A program made the translations under genes and the position numbers. A DNA stretch of 64,000 nt from Rhizobiales bacterium CCH3-A5. Lineage in GTDB: Bacteria; Pseudomonadota; Alphaproteobacteria; Rhizobiales; Beijerinckiaceae. A model generated the notes under the pieces. It did no database searches, was not told the origin of the DNA, and worked only from the letters and a program-made list of their open reading frames with translations. This document shows positions 52,584 to 61,052 of this stretch, piece after piece (position 1 is the first letter of the stretch; each line of letters opens with the position of its first letter). The stretch is from NCBI GenBank assembly GCA_001556025.1, contig LSIB01000163.1, positions 62,001 to 126,000 of the forward strand. The letters run 5' to 3'.

Positions 52584-53782
52584 CAGTGTCCATCCTGATC
52601 GCGGTGACGCATCTGCTCGGCAGCGGGCATCTCGTCCGGGCCGGCCATCTCGCGCGCGCTCTGGCGGAAGCGGGCCATCCGGTCACGCTGGCGAGCGGCG
52701 GCATGCCGCTGCGGTCGATGGAGGGCGAGTCCTTCGCCTTCGTGCAATTGCCGCCAGTGAAGGTCGAGGGCACGGATTTTCGCAACCTGCTCGACGAGCG
52801 GGGCGACGCCATCGACGACGCGCGCCGGAATGCGCGGCAGGCGATGCTGGTCGATCTGGCGACGCGCCTGCGGCCCGCTATCGTGATCACCGAGCATTTT
52901 CCCTTCGGCCGCCGGCAACTCGCGGGCGAGTTCCTCGCCCTGATCGCCGCAGCGAAGGCGGCCAATCCCGATGCGTTGGTCCTGTCCTCGATCCGCGACG
53001 TGCTGGTGACGCCGCGCGCCGACAGGGTGGCCGAGGCGCATGCCCGCATCGCCGCGCTTTTCGACGGCGTGCTGGTCCATGGCGACGAGGCCTTGCTGCC
53101 GCTTGAGGCATCATGGCCGTTGACGCCGGAGCTGGCGGGGAAGCTGCACTATACGGGGTATATGGCCTCACCGTCATTGCGAGCGAAGCGAAGCCATCCA
53201 GGAAACGTAGAGCGCGACGCTGGATTGCGTCGCTTCGCTCGCAATGACGACCACGGCGAAATCCTCGTCTCCGGTGGCGGCTCGGGCGCGGCCCTGCCCT
53301 TGTTCGAGACAGCCATCGCCGCCGCTCGCCTGGTCGGAGCCGGCCGCCGCTGGCGCATCCTCGTCGGCCGCGCCACGGACCCTGCCGCCTTAGACCATCT
53401 CGCCGCGTCCGCGCCGGGCCATGTCGCGGTCGAATGGGCGCGGCCCGATTTCGCAGCCTTGCTCTCGGCTTGCGCGGTCTCGATCAGCCAGGCGGGCTAC
53501 AACACCGTGCTCGATCTGATCGACGCCGGCAGGCCGGCCATCGTCGTTCCCTTCGATGCAGGCGCGGAGACCGAACAGGCAATCCGGGCAGAGGCGATGG
53601 CGCGTGCCGACCTCGCCCGGTCCCTGCGCCTGTCGGGCGATCTCGACCACGACGCCGCCGCGCTGGCGGCCGTCGTGACGCAGGCCCTGAGCGAGGAGCC
53701 TTCGGCCCCGCGGGCGCTTGACCGCAATGGAGCGCGAGGCAGCGTCGCAGCCGTCGCGCGGCTTCTGGCCGCCCGCCGCTGA
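52580..53782 (+). CDS. Predicted glycosyltransferase (MurG-like) with a translated palindromic repeat
   Basis: The 400-residue protein has the GT-B pattern of the relative at 35036. ILIAVTHLLGSGHLVRAGHL is at the N-terminus, AKAANPDALVLSSIRDVLVTPRA follows, and the donor site is ACAVSISQAGYNTVLDLIDA with VPFDAGAETEQAIRAEAM. Around residues 197-224 the protein reads ASPSLRAKRSHPGNVERDAG then LRRFARNDD. This is a translation of a 78-bp palindromic repeat inserted in frame between HYTGYM and GEILVSGGGSG, where the relative has an ordinary linker. The insert sits between the two GT-B lobes, so the enzyme may still work. It ends a coupled operon. Confidence 0.82.
   Translation: MTVSILIAVTHLLGSGHLVRAGHLARALAEAGHPVTLASGGMPLRSMEGESFAFVQLPPVKVEGTDFRNLLDERGDAIDDARRNARQAMLVDLATRLRPAIVITEHFPFGRRQLAGEFLALIAAAKAANPDALVLSSIRDVLVTPRADRVAEAHARIAALFDGVLVHGDEALLPLEASWPLTPELAGKLHYTGYMASPSLRAKRSHPGNVERDAGLRRFARNDDHGEILVSGGGSGAALPLFETAIAAARLVGAGRRWRILVGRATDPAALDHLAASAPGHVAVEWARPDFAALLSACAVSISQAGYNTVLDLIDAGRPAIVVPFDAGAETEQAIRAEAMARADLARSLRLSGDLDHDAAALAAVVTQALSEEPSAPRALDRNGARGSVAAVARLLAARR
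53172..53249. repeat. Palindromic repeat of the GTCATTGCGAGC type inside a coding sequence
   Basis: The 78-bp element starts CGTCATTGCGAGCGAAGCG and ends CGCTTCGCTCGCAATGACG; the outer arms are exact inverses. It is the same type as 6053-6132. Its length is 26 codons exactly, and it is open in the frame of the host gene, so the gene is not broken. Confidence 0.9.
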
Positions 53783-53846
53783 GCCGCGGAATCCCCTGCC
53801 TTACCCCGACTGGCACGTCCGTTGCGTGGCCTCCGGCATGCCCGGC

Positions 53847-53880
53847 GCGAATTGCCGCCCCGGCGCTTTGCGAATTGCCG
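53847..53880. repeat. Tandem 11-base direct repeat upstream of cobS
   Basis: GCGAATTGCCG occurs at 53847-53857 and again at 53870-53880, 23 bases apart start to start (about two helical turns). It lies within the 204-base gap before cobS that holds no gene. Same-face spacing of this kind is common for regulator binding sites. No cobalamin riboswitch is visible here. Function is unknown. Confidence 0.4.
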
Positions 53881-53986
53881 GCTCCGGTCTTTCGCTCTAA
53901 CTAGGGTCTGATACGCCTCCCTTTTCGGTCGGCCCTGGAACTACCGGACAAGCACCCGGCCCTGTTCCGCGCCCGGAGACCAGACG

Positions 53987-54970
53987 ATGACAGCGACGAC
54001 CGCCCCGGCCCTGCCCGACATGAAGCTGTCGGTGCGCCAGACCTTCGGCATCGATTCCGATCTGGAAGTGCCGGCCTATTCCAAATCCGAGGCCCATGTC
54101 CCCGATCTCGATCCGGATTACCGCTTCGACCGCGACACCACCATCGCGATCCTGGCGGGTTTCGCGCATAACCGCCGCGTCATGATCTCGGGCTATCACG
54201 GCACCGGCAAGTCGACCCATATCGAGCAGGTCGCCGCGCGACTCAACTGGCCCTGCGTCCGCGTCAACCTCGACAGCCACGTCTCGCGGCTCGATCTCGT
54301 CGGCAAGGACGCGATCGTGCTCAAGGACGGCAAGCAGATCACCGAGTTCCAGGACGGCATCCTGCCCTGGGCGCTGCAGAACAACATCGCGCTCGTCTTC
54401 GACGAGTACGACGCCGGCCGCCCCGACGTGATGTTCGTGATCCAGCGCGTGCTGGAGCAGTCGGGCAAGCTGACCCTGCTCGACCAGAAGCGCGTCATCC
54501 GCCCGCACCCCTCGTTCCGCCTCTTCGCCACCGCCAACACGGTGGGCCTCGGCGACACGTCGGGCCTCTATCACGGCACCCAGCAGATCAACCAGGGCCA
54601 GATGGACCGCTGGTCGATCGTCACCACGCTGAACTACCTGCCCCACGACAACGAGGTCGCGATCGTGCTGGCGAAGTCCAGGCACTATCAGGCGACGCCC
54701 GAGGGCAAGGACATCGTCAACAAGATGGTCCGCGTCGCCGATTTGACCCGCAACGCCTTCATGAACGGCGACCTCTCCACCGTGATGAGCCCGCGCACGG
54801 TCATCACCTGGGCCGAGAACGCGGAAATCTTCACCGATATCGGCTTCGCCTTCCGCGTCACCTTCCTGAACAAGTGCGACGAGATGGAGCGCACGCTGGT
54901 GGCCGAGTTCTACCAGCGTTCGTTCGGGAAAGAGCTGCCTGAGAGCGCGGTCAACGTGGTGCTGAGCTAG
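53987..54970 (+). CDS. cobS: Aerobic cobaltochelatase subunit CobS
   Basis: The 327-residue AAA+ ATPase has Walker [10 protein letters not shown], Walker [17 protein letters not shown] and the sensor region [20 protein letters not shown]. The N-terminus ([20 protein letters not shown]) is typical of CobS. With CobT it forms the ATPase/chaperone part that drives cobalt insertion into hydrogenobyrinate diamide by CobN. CobN is not in the window. CobT lies one gene downstream. Confidence 0.95.
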   Translation: MTATTAPALPDMKLSVRQTFGIDSDLEVPAYSKSEAHVPDLDPDYRFDRDTTIAILAGFAHNRRVMISGYHGTGKSTHIEQVAARLNWPCVRVNLDSHVSRLDLVGKDAIVLKDGKQITEFQDGILPWALQNNIALVFDEYDAGRPDVMFVIQRVLEQSGKLTLLDQKRVIRPHPSFRLFATANTVGLGDTSGLYHGTQQINQGQMDRWSIVTTLNYLPHDNEVAIVLAKSRHYQATPEGKDIVNKMVRVADLTRNAFMNGDLSTVMSPRTVITWAENAEIFTDIGFAFRVTFLNKCDEMERTLVAEFYQRSFGKELPESAVNVVLS

Positions 54971-54983
54971 GGCTCGGTCGCAC

Positions 54984-55400
54984 ATGGCGAGCCTCCAGCG
55001 CGAAACGGACGACGCGCAGACGAAGGAGGCCGTCATTGCCGGTCTCAGCGCGTACAACGCTGCCCACGTCGGCCCGCGCAACAGCGAGCCGCTGGCGATC
55101 AGCCTGCGCGACGATGAGGGCGTGATCGTTGGCGGGCTCATCGGCGAACTGAAATGGCAGTGGCTGCATGTTGATCTGCTCTGGATCGACGAGGCCCATC
55201 GCGGCAGGGGCCATGGCGAGGCGCTGGTGGCGATGGCGGAGCAAGCGGCGCGCGACCATGGCGCGCGCGGCGTCTATCTCGCGACGATGAGCCTGCAGGC
55301 TCCTGATTTTTATCCGAAACTCGGCTACGCTCAGTACGGAATACTTGAGGATTATCCGGTCGAAGGCCACCGGATTCATCAGTTCGCGAAGGCGCTATGA
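54984..55400 (+). CDS. GNAT family N-acetyltransferase
   Basis: The 138-residue protein shows the GNAT core: [24 protein letters not shown] is split over the central strands, followed by the acetyl-CoA loop [19 protein letters not shown]. The C-terminal strand pair ([20 protein letters not shown]) ends in [10 protein letters not shown]. Relatives acetylate small amines or proteins. It sits between cobS and cobT, starting 13 bases after the former and overlapping the latter by four bases, so it is part of that operon, though not a known cobalamin enzyme. Confidence 0.85.
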   Translation: MASLQRETDDAQTKEAVIAGLSAYNAAHVGPRNSEPLAISLRDDEGVIVGGLIGELKWQWLHVDLLWIDEAHRGRGHGEALVAMAEQAARDHGARGVYLATMSLQAPDFYPKLGYAQYGILEDYPVEGHRIHQFAKAL

Positions 55401-57289
55401 CCCTCTCCAACCGCAAGCCAGGCACGACCAAGGAAGCCCCGGCCGAGCCGCTGAAGCGCGCCATCTCCGGCGCCATGAAGGCGATCGCGCGCAAGCCGGA
55501 GATGGAGATCGTCTTCGCGGCCGACAAACCCTCGCTGGTCGGCGACCGCGCCCGCCTGCCCGAGCCGCCGCGCAAGCTCACCGTGCAGGACGTCGCGATC
55601 CTGCGCGGCCATTCCGACTCGATGGCGCTGCGGCTCGCCTGCCATGACGCGGCCGTGCATCGCCGCGCCGCGCCCGAGGGCGATGCGGCGCGCGCCGTGT
55701 TCGACGCGGTCGAGCAGTCGCGCGTCGAATGCGTCGGCTCGCGGCGCATGGCCGGCATGGCCGGCAACATCACCGCCATGCTGGAGGACCGCTACCATCG
55801 CGGGGGCCGCTACGAGGAGATCACCGACCGCGCCGACGCGCCGCTGGAGGACGCGCTCGCCTTGATGGTGCGCGAGCGCCTGACGGGCTTAAAGCCGCCC
55901 AAGGCCGCCGAAAAGCTGGTCGATCTCTGGCGCGACGTGATCGAGACCAAAGCGGGCGGCGATCTGGACCGGCTCGCGAAGGCCGTCGAGGACCAGCGCG
56001 CCTTCGCCCGCACCGTGCGAGACATGCTCGCCTCGCTCGACATGGCCGAACAGAGCTCGCAGGGCGACGATGCCGAGGACGATCAGGCCGACAAGGATTC
56101 GGCCTCCGAAGACCAGCAGCAACAGGAGGGCGAGGCCGAGCAGGAGAGCGCCGGCGACCGCTCCGAGACAGAGGTCAGCGACGACGCGACCGAGGAATTG
56201 CAGGAGGGCGCCTCCGAGGCCGCCGACGCACCGGCCGGCGACTGGGAGGAGGAGGACGAGAACTCCGACTCGGAAGAGGCCGGCGAGGCCCCGCGTCCGC
56301 GCGAGAGCAAGCCAAACGATCGCCCGGTCACCGACTACAAGGCCTACACCCAGAAGTTCGACGAGGTCATCACGGCCGAAGAGCTCTGCGACGCCGAGGA
56401 ACTGACGCGCCTGCGCGCCTATCTCGACAAGCAGCTCGCCCATCTCCAGGGCGTCGTCGCACGCCTCGCCAACCGGCTGCAGCGCCGCCTGATGGCGCAG
56501 CAGAACCGCTCCTGGCAGTTCGATCTGGAAGAGGGCGCGCTCGACCCCTCGCGCCTGCCGCGCATCATCATCGACCCCTACCAGCCGCTCTCCTTCCGCC
56601 AGGAATCGGACACGAACTTCCGCGACACGGTGGTAACGCTGCTGATCGACAATTCGGGCTCGATGCGCGGCCGGCCGATCACGGTCGCGGCCACCTGTGC
56701 CGACATCCTGGCGCGGACGCTGGAGCGCTGCGGCGTCAAGGTCGAGCTGCTTGGTTTCACGACGCGGGCCTGGAAGGGCGGGCTGTCTCGCGAGAACTGG
56801 CTGCAATCGGGCAAGCCGGCCGCGCCCGGCCGGCTCAACGATCTGCGCCACATCATCTACAAATCGGCCGACGCGCCCTGGCGGCGCGCCCGGAAAAATC
56901 TCGGGCTGATGATGCGCGAGGGGCTGCTCAAGGAGAACATCGACGGCGAGGCGCTCGACTGGGCCCATAAGCGCCTGCTGGCCCGGCCCGAGCAGCGCAA
57001 GATCCTGATGGTGATCTCGGACGGCGCGCCGGTCGACGATTCGACGCTCTCGGTCAACGCCGGCAACTATCTGGAGCGCCATCTGCGCCACATCATTGCC
57101 GAGATCGAGACGCGTTCGCCGGTGGAGCTGATCGCGATCGGCATCGGCCATGACGTGACGCGCTACTACCGCCGCGCTGTCACCATCGTCGATGCCGAGG
57201 AACTCGGCGGCGTGATGACTGAGAAGCTGGCAGAGCTGTTCGAGGAAAACGAGGGCACAGGAGCGCCGCGAGGGCGGCGGCTGCAGTGA
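55397..57289 (+). CDS. cobT: Aerobic cobaltochelatase subunit CobT
   Basis: The 630-residue protein has the usual CobT layout: an N-terminal helical domain, a long acidic linker (about 215-300, rich in Asp/Glu/Gln) and a C-terminal von Willebrand A domain. The metal-ion-dependent adhesion site is in [34 protein letters not shown] precedes it, and it ends [20 protein letters not shown]. It works with CobS in the ATP-driven cobalt chelatase. Its ATG overlaps the acetyltransferase stop. Confidence 0.94.
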   Translation: MTLSNRKPGTTKEAPAEPLKRAISGAMKAIARKPEMEIVFAADKPSLVGDRARLPEPPRKLTVQDVAILRGHSDSMALRLACHDAAVHRRAAPEGDAARAVFDAVEQSRVECVGSRRMAGMAGNITAMLEDRYHRGGRYEEITDRADAPLEDALALMVRERLTGLKPPKAAEKLVDLWRDVIETKAGGDLDRLAKAVEDQRAFARTVRDMLASLDMAEQSSQGDDAEDDQADKDSASEDQQQQEGEAEQESAGDRSETEVSDDATEELQEGASEAADAPAGDWEEEDENSDSEEAGEAPRPRESKPNDRPVTDYKAYTQKFDEVITAEELCDAEELTRLRAYLDKQLAHLQGVVARLANRLQRRLMAQQNRSWQFDLEEGALDPSRLPRIIIDPYQPLSFRQESDTNFRDTVVTLLIDNSGSMRGRPITVAATCADILARTLERCGVKVELLGFTTRAWKGGLSRENWLQSGKPAAPGRLNDLRHIIYKSADAPWRRARKNLGLMMREGLLKENIDGEALDWAHKRLLARPEQRKILMVISDGAPVDDSTLSVNAGNYLERHLRHIIAEIETRSPVELIAIGIGHDVTRYYRRAVTIVDAEELGGVMTEKLAELFEENEGTGAPRGRRLQ

Positions 57290-57317
57290 TCGGCGCCTTC
57301 GCCAGTATCGTCACCAG

Positions 57318-58322
57318 ATGCGCCTGACCCGCCGCGCCGCCCTCGCCGGCCTCGCAACCGCCACGCTCGCCGCCCCCGCGAGCGCGCAACCGCTCGAACC
57401 CGGCCGCATCCCGCTGACCGTCTCCGCGCGGCCGATCGCCGCCTTCGAGCCGCGCAGCCCGGAGAAGACGCGTTTCGGCGCGCTGACATTCCGAAGCGGG
57501 CTCGTGCTCAGCGGCGACCATCCGCGCTTTGGCGGCTTGTCGGGCCTGTGGCGTTCGGCCGACGGGCGCGATCTCGTCGCCGTCACCGACAATGGCTTCT
57601 GGCTGACCGCGAAGCCGGCCTATCGCGATGGCCGCCTCTTGGGGCTGAATGATGCCGAACTCGCGCCGATCCTCGGCACATCGGGCCGGCCGCTGCACCG
57701 CTCGCGCTATTACGATACCGAGAGCCTGACGATCGCAGATGGCGTCGCCTATCTCGGCGTCGAGCGCGCTCACGAGATCCTGCGTTTCGACTGGGCCCGC
57801 GAGGGCGTCGAGGCGCGCGCCCGCATCGTGCCGGCCCCGCGCGAGGTCAAGCGCCTGCCCAACAACCGGGGGCTGGAGGCGATCGGCGTCGCGCCGCCGG
57901 GCCATCCGCTGGCCGGCGCGCTGGTCGCGGTTTCGGAGCGCTCGGGCGGAGAGGACGACCCGACGCTCGGCGTCATCATCGGCGGCCGCCAGCCCGGCCT
58001 GTTCGAAGTGAAACGCCATAACGGCTTCGACATCACCGACCTGGCCTTTTTGCCCGATGGCGACATTTTGCTGCTCGAGCGCTGGTACCGCTCGCTGCGC
58101 GGCGTCGGCCTGCGCATCCGCCGCATTCCGGCAGCCGCCCTGAAACCAGGCGCGCTGCTGGACGGGCCTTATCTGCTCGATGTCGATCTCGGCCAGGAAA
58201 TCGACAACATGGAGGGAATGTCGGTCCATCAGGAGCGGGGCAGAACCATCGTCACTCTGGTCTCGGACGACAATTTCTCGTTCCTGCAGCGGACGCTGCT
58301 GCTGGAACTCGCGCTGGTCTGA
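57318..58322 (+). CDS. Phytase-like esterase, exported
   Basis: The 334-residue protein has a twin-arginine signal (LTRRAALAGLATATLAAPAS, cleavage after ASAQ). It then has the esterase-like-of-phytase beta-propeller pattern: GGLSGLWRSADGRDLVAVTD, RYYDTESLTIADGVAYLGVE, NRGLEAIGV and DITDLAFLPDGDILLLER, with NMEGMSVHQERGRT near the end. Members are periplasmic and poorly characterised; true phytase activity is not implied. It follows cobT by 28 bases on the same strand. Confidence 0.83.
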   Translation: MRLTRRAALAGLATATLAAPASAQPLEPGRIPLTVSARPIAAFEPRSPEKTRFGALTFRSGLVLSGDHPRFGGLSGLWRSADGRDLVAVTDNGFWLTAKPAYRDGRLLGLNDAELAPILGTSGRPLHRSRYYDTESLTIADGVAYLGVERAHEILRFDWAREGVEARARIVPAPREVKRLPNNRGLEAIGVAPPGHPLAGALVAVSERSGGEDDPTLGVIIGGRQPGLFEVKRHNGFDITDLAFLPDGDILLLERWYRSLRGVGLRIRRIPAAALKPGALLDGPYLLDVDLGQEIDNMEGMSVHQERGRTIVTLVSDDNFSFLQRTLLLELALV

Positions 58323-58360
58323 GGCGCGCTCCCCTTCTCCCCTCGGGGGAGAAGGAAAAC

Positions 58361-58385
58361 GAAAAAAGCGGCCTCGCGGCCGCTT
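58361..58385 (-). terminator. Rho-independent terminator of rpmB
   Basis: On the minus strand AAGCGGCC and GGCCGCTT form an eight-base stem around GCGA, followed by a run of six T (stem included) and TTTTTTCG. It begins 27 bases after the rpmB stop. A second hairpin, CCTTCTCCCC/GGGGAGAAGG, lies next to it at 58333-58355 on the side of the convergent phytase-like gene. Confidence 0.85.
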
Positions 58386-58411
58386 GATTCAGTCCAGAAA
58401 ATCAAACCAGC

Positions 58412-58699
58412 TCAGACGGCGGCAAGCTTCTTCTCGATGTCACGCTTGAGGGTCAGCGCGCCTGTCGAGAGGTCGCCGGCCGGGGCCTTGACCAGGAACG
58501 CGTCGAGGCCGCCGCGGTGATCGACCGTGCGCAGCGCATTGGCCGAGACGCGCAGGCGCACCGAACGGCCGAGCGCGTCGGACTGCAGCGTCACATTGAC
58601 GAGGTTGGGACGGAAAACCGTCTTCGTCTTGCGGTTCGAGTGGCTGACGAGGTGCCCGGTCAGGGTGCCTTTCCCGGTCAGTTCGCAACGGCGGGCCAT
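58412..58699 (-). CDS. rpmB: 50S ribosomal protein L28
   Basis: The 95-residue protein begins [20 protein letters not shown], followed by [20 protein letters not shown] and the basic [19 protein letters not shown]. This is the alphaproteobacterial form of L28, a component of the large ribosomal subunit. The frame is open upstream, but the conserved start and AAGGAAG seven bases ahead fix the ATG at 58699. A consensus-like promoter and a terminator flank it, so it is a single-gene unit. Confidence 0.97.
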   Translation of the reverse strand: MARRCELTGKGTLTGHLVSHSNRKTKTVFRPNLVNVTLQSDALGRSVRLRVSANALRTVDHRGGLDAFLVKAPAGDLSTGALTLKRDIEKKLAAV

Positions 58700-58796
58700 G
58701 TCGTTCTTCCTTGAGCAGTACAACCGTTGCGCCAAACGTAGTGGCCGACACGCGACGTGCCGGAACCCAGCGCCGGAGGTCAAATTGAGTGGCGGG

Positions 58797-58825
58797 TCTA
58801 TACCCAAGCCATCCCGACGCGTCAA
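58797..58825 (-). promoter_or_regulatory. Sigma-70-type promoter of rpmB
   Basis: On the minus strand TTGACG (58820-58825) and TATAGA (58797-58802) are separated by exactly 17 bases, about 100 bases before the rpmB start. This is the best promoter match noticed in the window and fits a highly expressed ribosomal gene. Confidence 0.75.
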
Positions 58826-58997
58826 GGACAACTCTGACTTCGAGCGATCGTGATGGGCCTTTTGAGCGGCGTCTTGAAGCGTGACCTTCCCGCCACTCGT
58901 CAAACGAGCGGAATGCGGTCACGATTCAGACCGATTCGCGAGGCAAGCACACGCCTGCCATCAGGCACTTGCCCGTCGCAGAGCCCGGAGAATACGG

Positions 58998-59816
58998 ATG
59001 ACATCCGCCATCGCATCGTCCCTGGCCGGATTGCTCACCATGGCCGTGATGGCCGCGCCCGCCGCCTCGGCCTCGATCGACGCGAAATACGACGTCTCCC
59101 TGCTCGGCCTGACGCTCGGTACGGCGAGCCTTAGCGGCGGCATCGACTCCGACAGCTATTCGCTCGATGTCGCGGCCAGGCTCACCGGCCTGATCGGCGG
59201 TTTTACCGGCGGGCGTGGCTCGGGCGAGGCCAAGGGCTCGCTGGGCGGGGCAAAACCCTCGCCCGCCAGCTTCGCAATCAGCTCGGCCAATTCCAGCGAG
59301 AGCCGCACCGTGCGCATGGCGATCGGCGGCGGCGCGGTGCAGGCCGTCGAGATCGCTCCGCCGATCGACGCCAAGGCCGACCGCGTGCCGCTGACCGACG
59401 AGCACCGCCGCAACATCGTCGACCCGCTCAGCGCCTTCCTGATGCCGGTCAACACCAAGAACGGGCTCAACGGGGCCTGCAACCGCACGCTCCAGATCTT
59501 CGATGGCGCAGCGCGCTACGACATCAAGCTGAGCCATGCCGGCACGCGCGAGGTGACGATGGAGGGCTATAGCGGCCCGGTCGCGATCTGCCAGGCGCGC
59601 TATGTCCCGATCGCGGGGCATAGGGCGCTCAGACCGAGCACCAAGTTCATGGCCGAGAACAGGGACATCAGCGCCTGGCTCGCCCCGGTCGCCGGCACGA
59701 ACGTCATGCTGCCGGTGCGCATCTCGGTCAGGACCATGATCGGCACGGCCGTGATCGAGGCCTCGAGCTTCAAGGTCGATCCTGGCGTGACCGCGAGCGC
59801 CGCTAAGCGGAACTGA
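58998..59816 (+). CDS. DUF3108-type exported protein
   Basis: The 272-residue protein has a signal peptide ([20 protein letters not shown]). The mature part is a beta-rich domain ([39 protein letters not shown], then [11 protein letters not shown] and [20 protein letters not shown]), the pattern of DUF3108. It is probably periplasmic; the function is unknown. It is divergent from rpmB. The 298 bases between hold the rpmB promoter and nothing else recognisable. Confidence 0.75.
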   Translation: MTSAIASSLAGLLTMAVMAAPAASASIDAKYDVSLLGLTLGTASLSGGIDSDSYSLDVAARLTGLIGGFTGGRGSGEAKGSLGGAKPSPASFAISSANSSESRTVRMAIGGGAVQAVEIAPPIDAKADRVPLTDEHRRNIVDPLSAFLMPVNTKNGLNGACNRTLQIFDGAARYDIKLSHAGTREVTMEGYSGPVAICQARYVPIAGHRALRPSTKFMAENRDISAWLAPVAGTNVMLPVRISVRTMIGTAVIEASSFKVDPGVTASAAKRN

Positions 59817-59983
59817 GGCGGGGCAGCGCCGCGCCCGGGCCTGTACGAACGCCCTGGCGTCAGACCGTGGCGCGGATTTTCGTCGGCATGCGCGAACCGT
59901 CCCGCGCCCTGCACAGCGTTCATTGCGGTTTGCCGGGCCCTGCCGCTACGATGCCCGCGCCACGCCTGCGCCGGAACGCCGCC

Positions 59984-60877
59984 ATGACCAGCGACTTTGC
60001 CACCCCGCCCGGATTGCGCCATCGCCAGATTCCGGTGCGCGACACGCTGTTGCACGTCGCGGAGGTTGGCGATGGGCCGGCCGTGCTGCTGCTGCATGGC
60101 TGGCCGGAGTTCTGGATGACCTGGCTGCCGCTGATGAACCGGCTGCATGGCGAGTTCCGCCTGATCGCACCGGACCTGCGCGGCTTTGGCGACAGCGCCA
60201 AATCCGCGACCCCACGCAGCGACGCCGGCGCCAATTGCCATGGCGACGACATGGCGGCGCTGATCGCCGCGCTCGGGCTCGATAAGGTCGGCGTGGTCGG
60301 TCACGATGTCGGCGGCTATGCCGCCCAAGCCCTAGCGCGGCGGCATCCCCAGGCCGTCGAGCGCCTGCTGTTCTTCAACTGCCCGACGCAGAGCGTCGCG
60401 GGCCGCTGGGTCCATGACGGCCATGTCAACGAGGTCTGGTACCAGTCCTTCCAGCAATTGCCGCTGGCCGAGGCGCTGGTGGGTCTGAGCCGCGAAGCGG
60501 GCGCGCTCTATCTGCGCCATTTCCTGACGCATTGGTGCCACCGCAAGGACGCCTTCGACCCGGTCTTCGAGATCTGGCTCGACAATTTCATGAAGCCGGG
60601 TAACTGGCGCGGCGGGTTCGACTGGTATCGCAGCCAGAACGCGGCGCGGCTGGCCGCGATCGACGGCCACCCGACGCCGTCGGTCAAGATTCATCAGCCG
60701 ACCCGCGTACATTGGGGCCGGCACGATCCGATCCTGAAATCGGAATGGGCCGCCTTCGTGCCCGAGCATTTCGACAAGGCCCAGGTCAGCTTCTGCGAGA
60801 GCGCCGGGCACTTCGTCCATGTCGAGGCGCCCGACGAGGCGGCGGAGGTGTTCAGCGAGGTGTTCGGCGATCTTTGA
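59984..60877 (+). CDS. Alpha/beta hydrolase, epoxide hydrolase/haloacetate dehalogenase-like
   Basis: From the ATG at 59984 the protein has 297 residues. It has the oxyanion motif [12 protein letters not shown], the nucleophile elbow [14 protein letters not shown] (aspartate as nucleophile, not serine) and the cap region. The histidine in [16 protein letters not shown] and the acid in [14 protein letters not shown] complete the site. An Asp nucleophile with HGWPE marks epoxide hydrolases and fluoroacetate dehalogenases. Which of these reactions it performs cannot be decided. A more upstream ATG at 59867 adds residues that look untranslated. Confidence 0.85.
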   Translation: MTSDFATPPGLRHRQIPVRDTLLHVAEVGDGPAVLLLHGWPEFWMTWLPLMNRLHGEFRLIAPDLRGFGDSAKSATPRSDAGANCHGDDMAALIAALGLDKVGVVGHDVGGYAAQALARRHPQAVERLLFFNCPTQSVAGRWVHDGHVNEVWYQSFQQLPLAEALVGLSREAGALYLRHFLTHWCHRKDAFDPVFEIWLDNFMKPGNWRGGFDWYRSQNAARLAAIDGHPTPSVKIHQPTRVHWGRHDPILKSEWAAFVPEHFDKAQVSFCESAGHFVHVEAPDEAAEVFSEVFGDL

Positions 60878-61014
60878 TCCGTGCTCTTCGTTTTGCGGGT
60901 AACCGCCCCTAGCTAAAGGGCGACGCGGGAGACAGGGAGGAACGAATCCTGATTCTGCCTGAGTCAGCGATTCGGGCTGTTTTCGTTCCGGACTCGTTCC
61001 GTTCGCAGGAGACA

Positions 61015-61032
61015 CCGGCCGCCAGCGGCCGG
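61015..61032. other. GC hairpin in front of the helicase gene
   Basis: CCGGCCGC and GCGGCCGG form a perfect eight-base stem with a two-base CA spacer, about 20 bases upstream of the proposed helicase start. It has no T-run. It could end the preceding transcript or limit translation; neither is shown. Confidence 0.4.
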
Positions 61033-61052
61033 CTCACAGGATTGGCGGCGTC

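Noticed and set aside
53783..53986. A cobalamin riboswitch before cobS
   Set aside because: No B12-box-like element or extended base-paired leader could be found; only the tandem 11-base repeat is seen.
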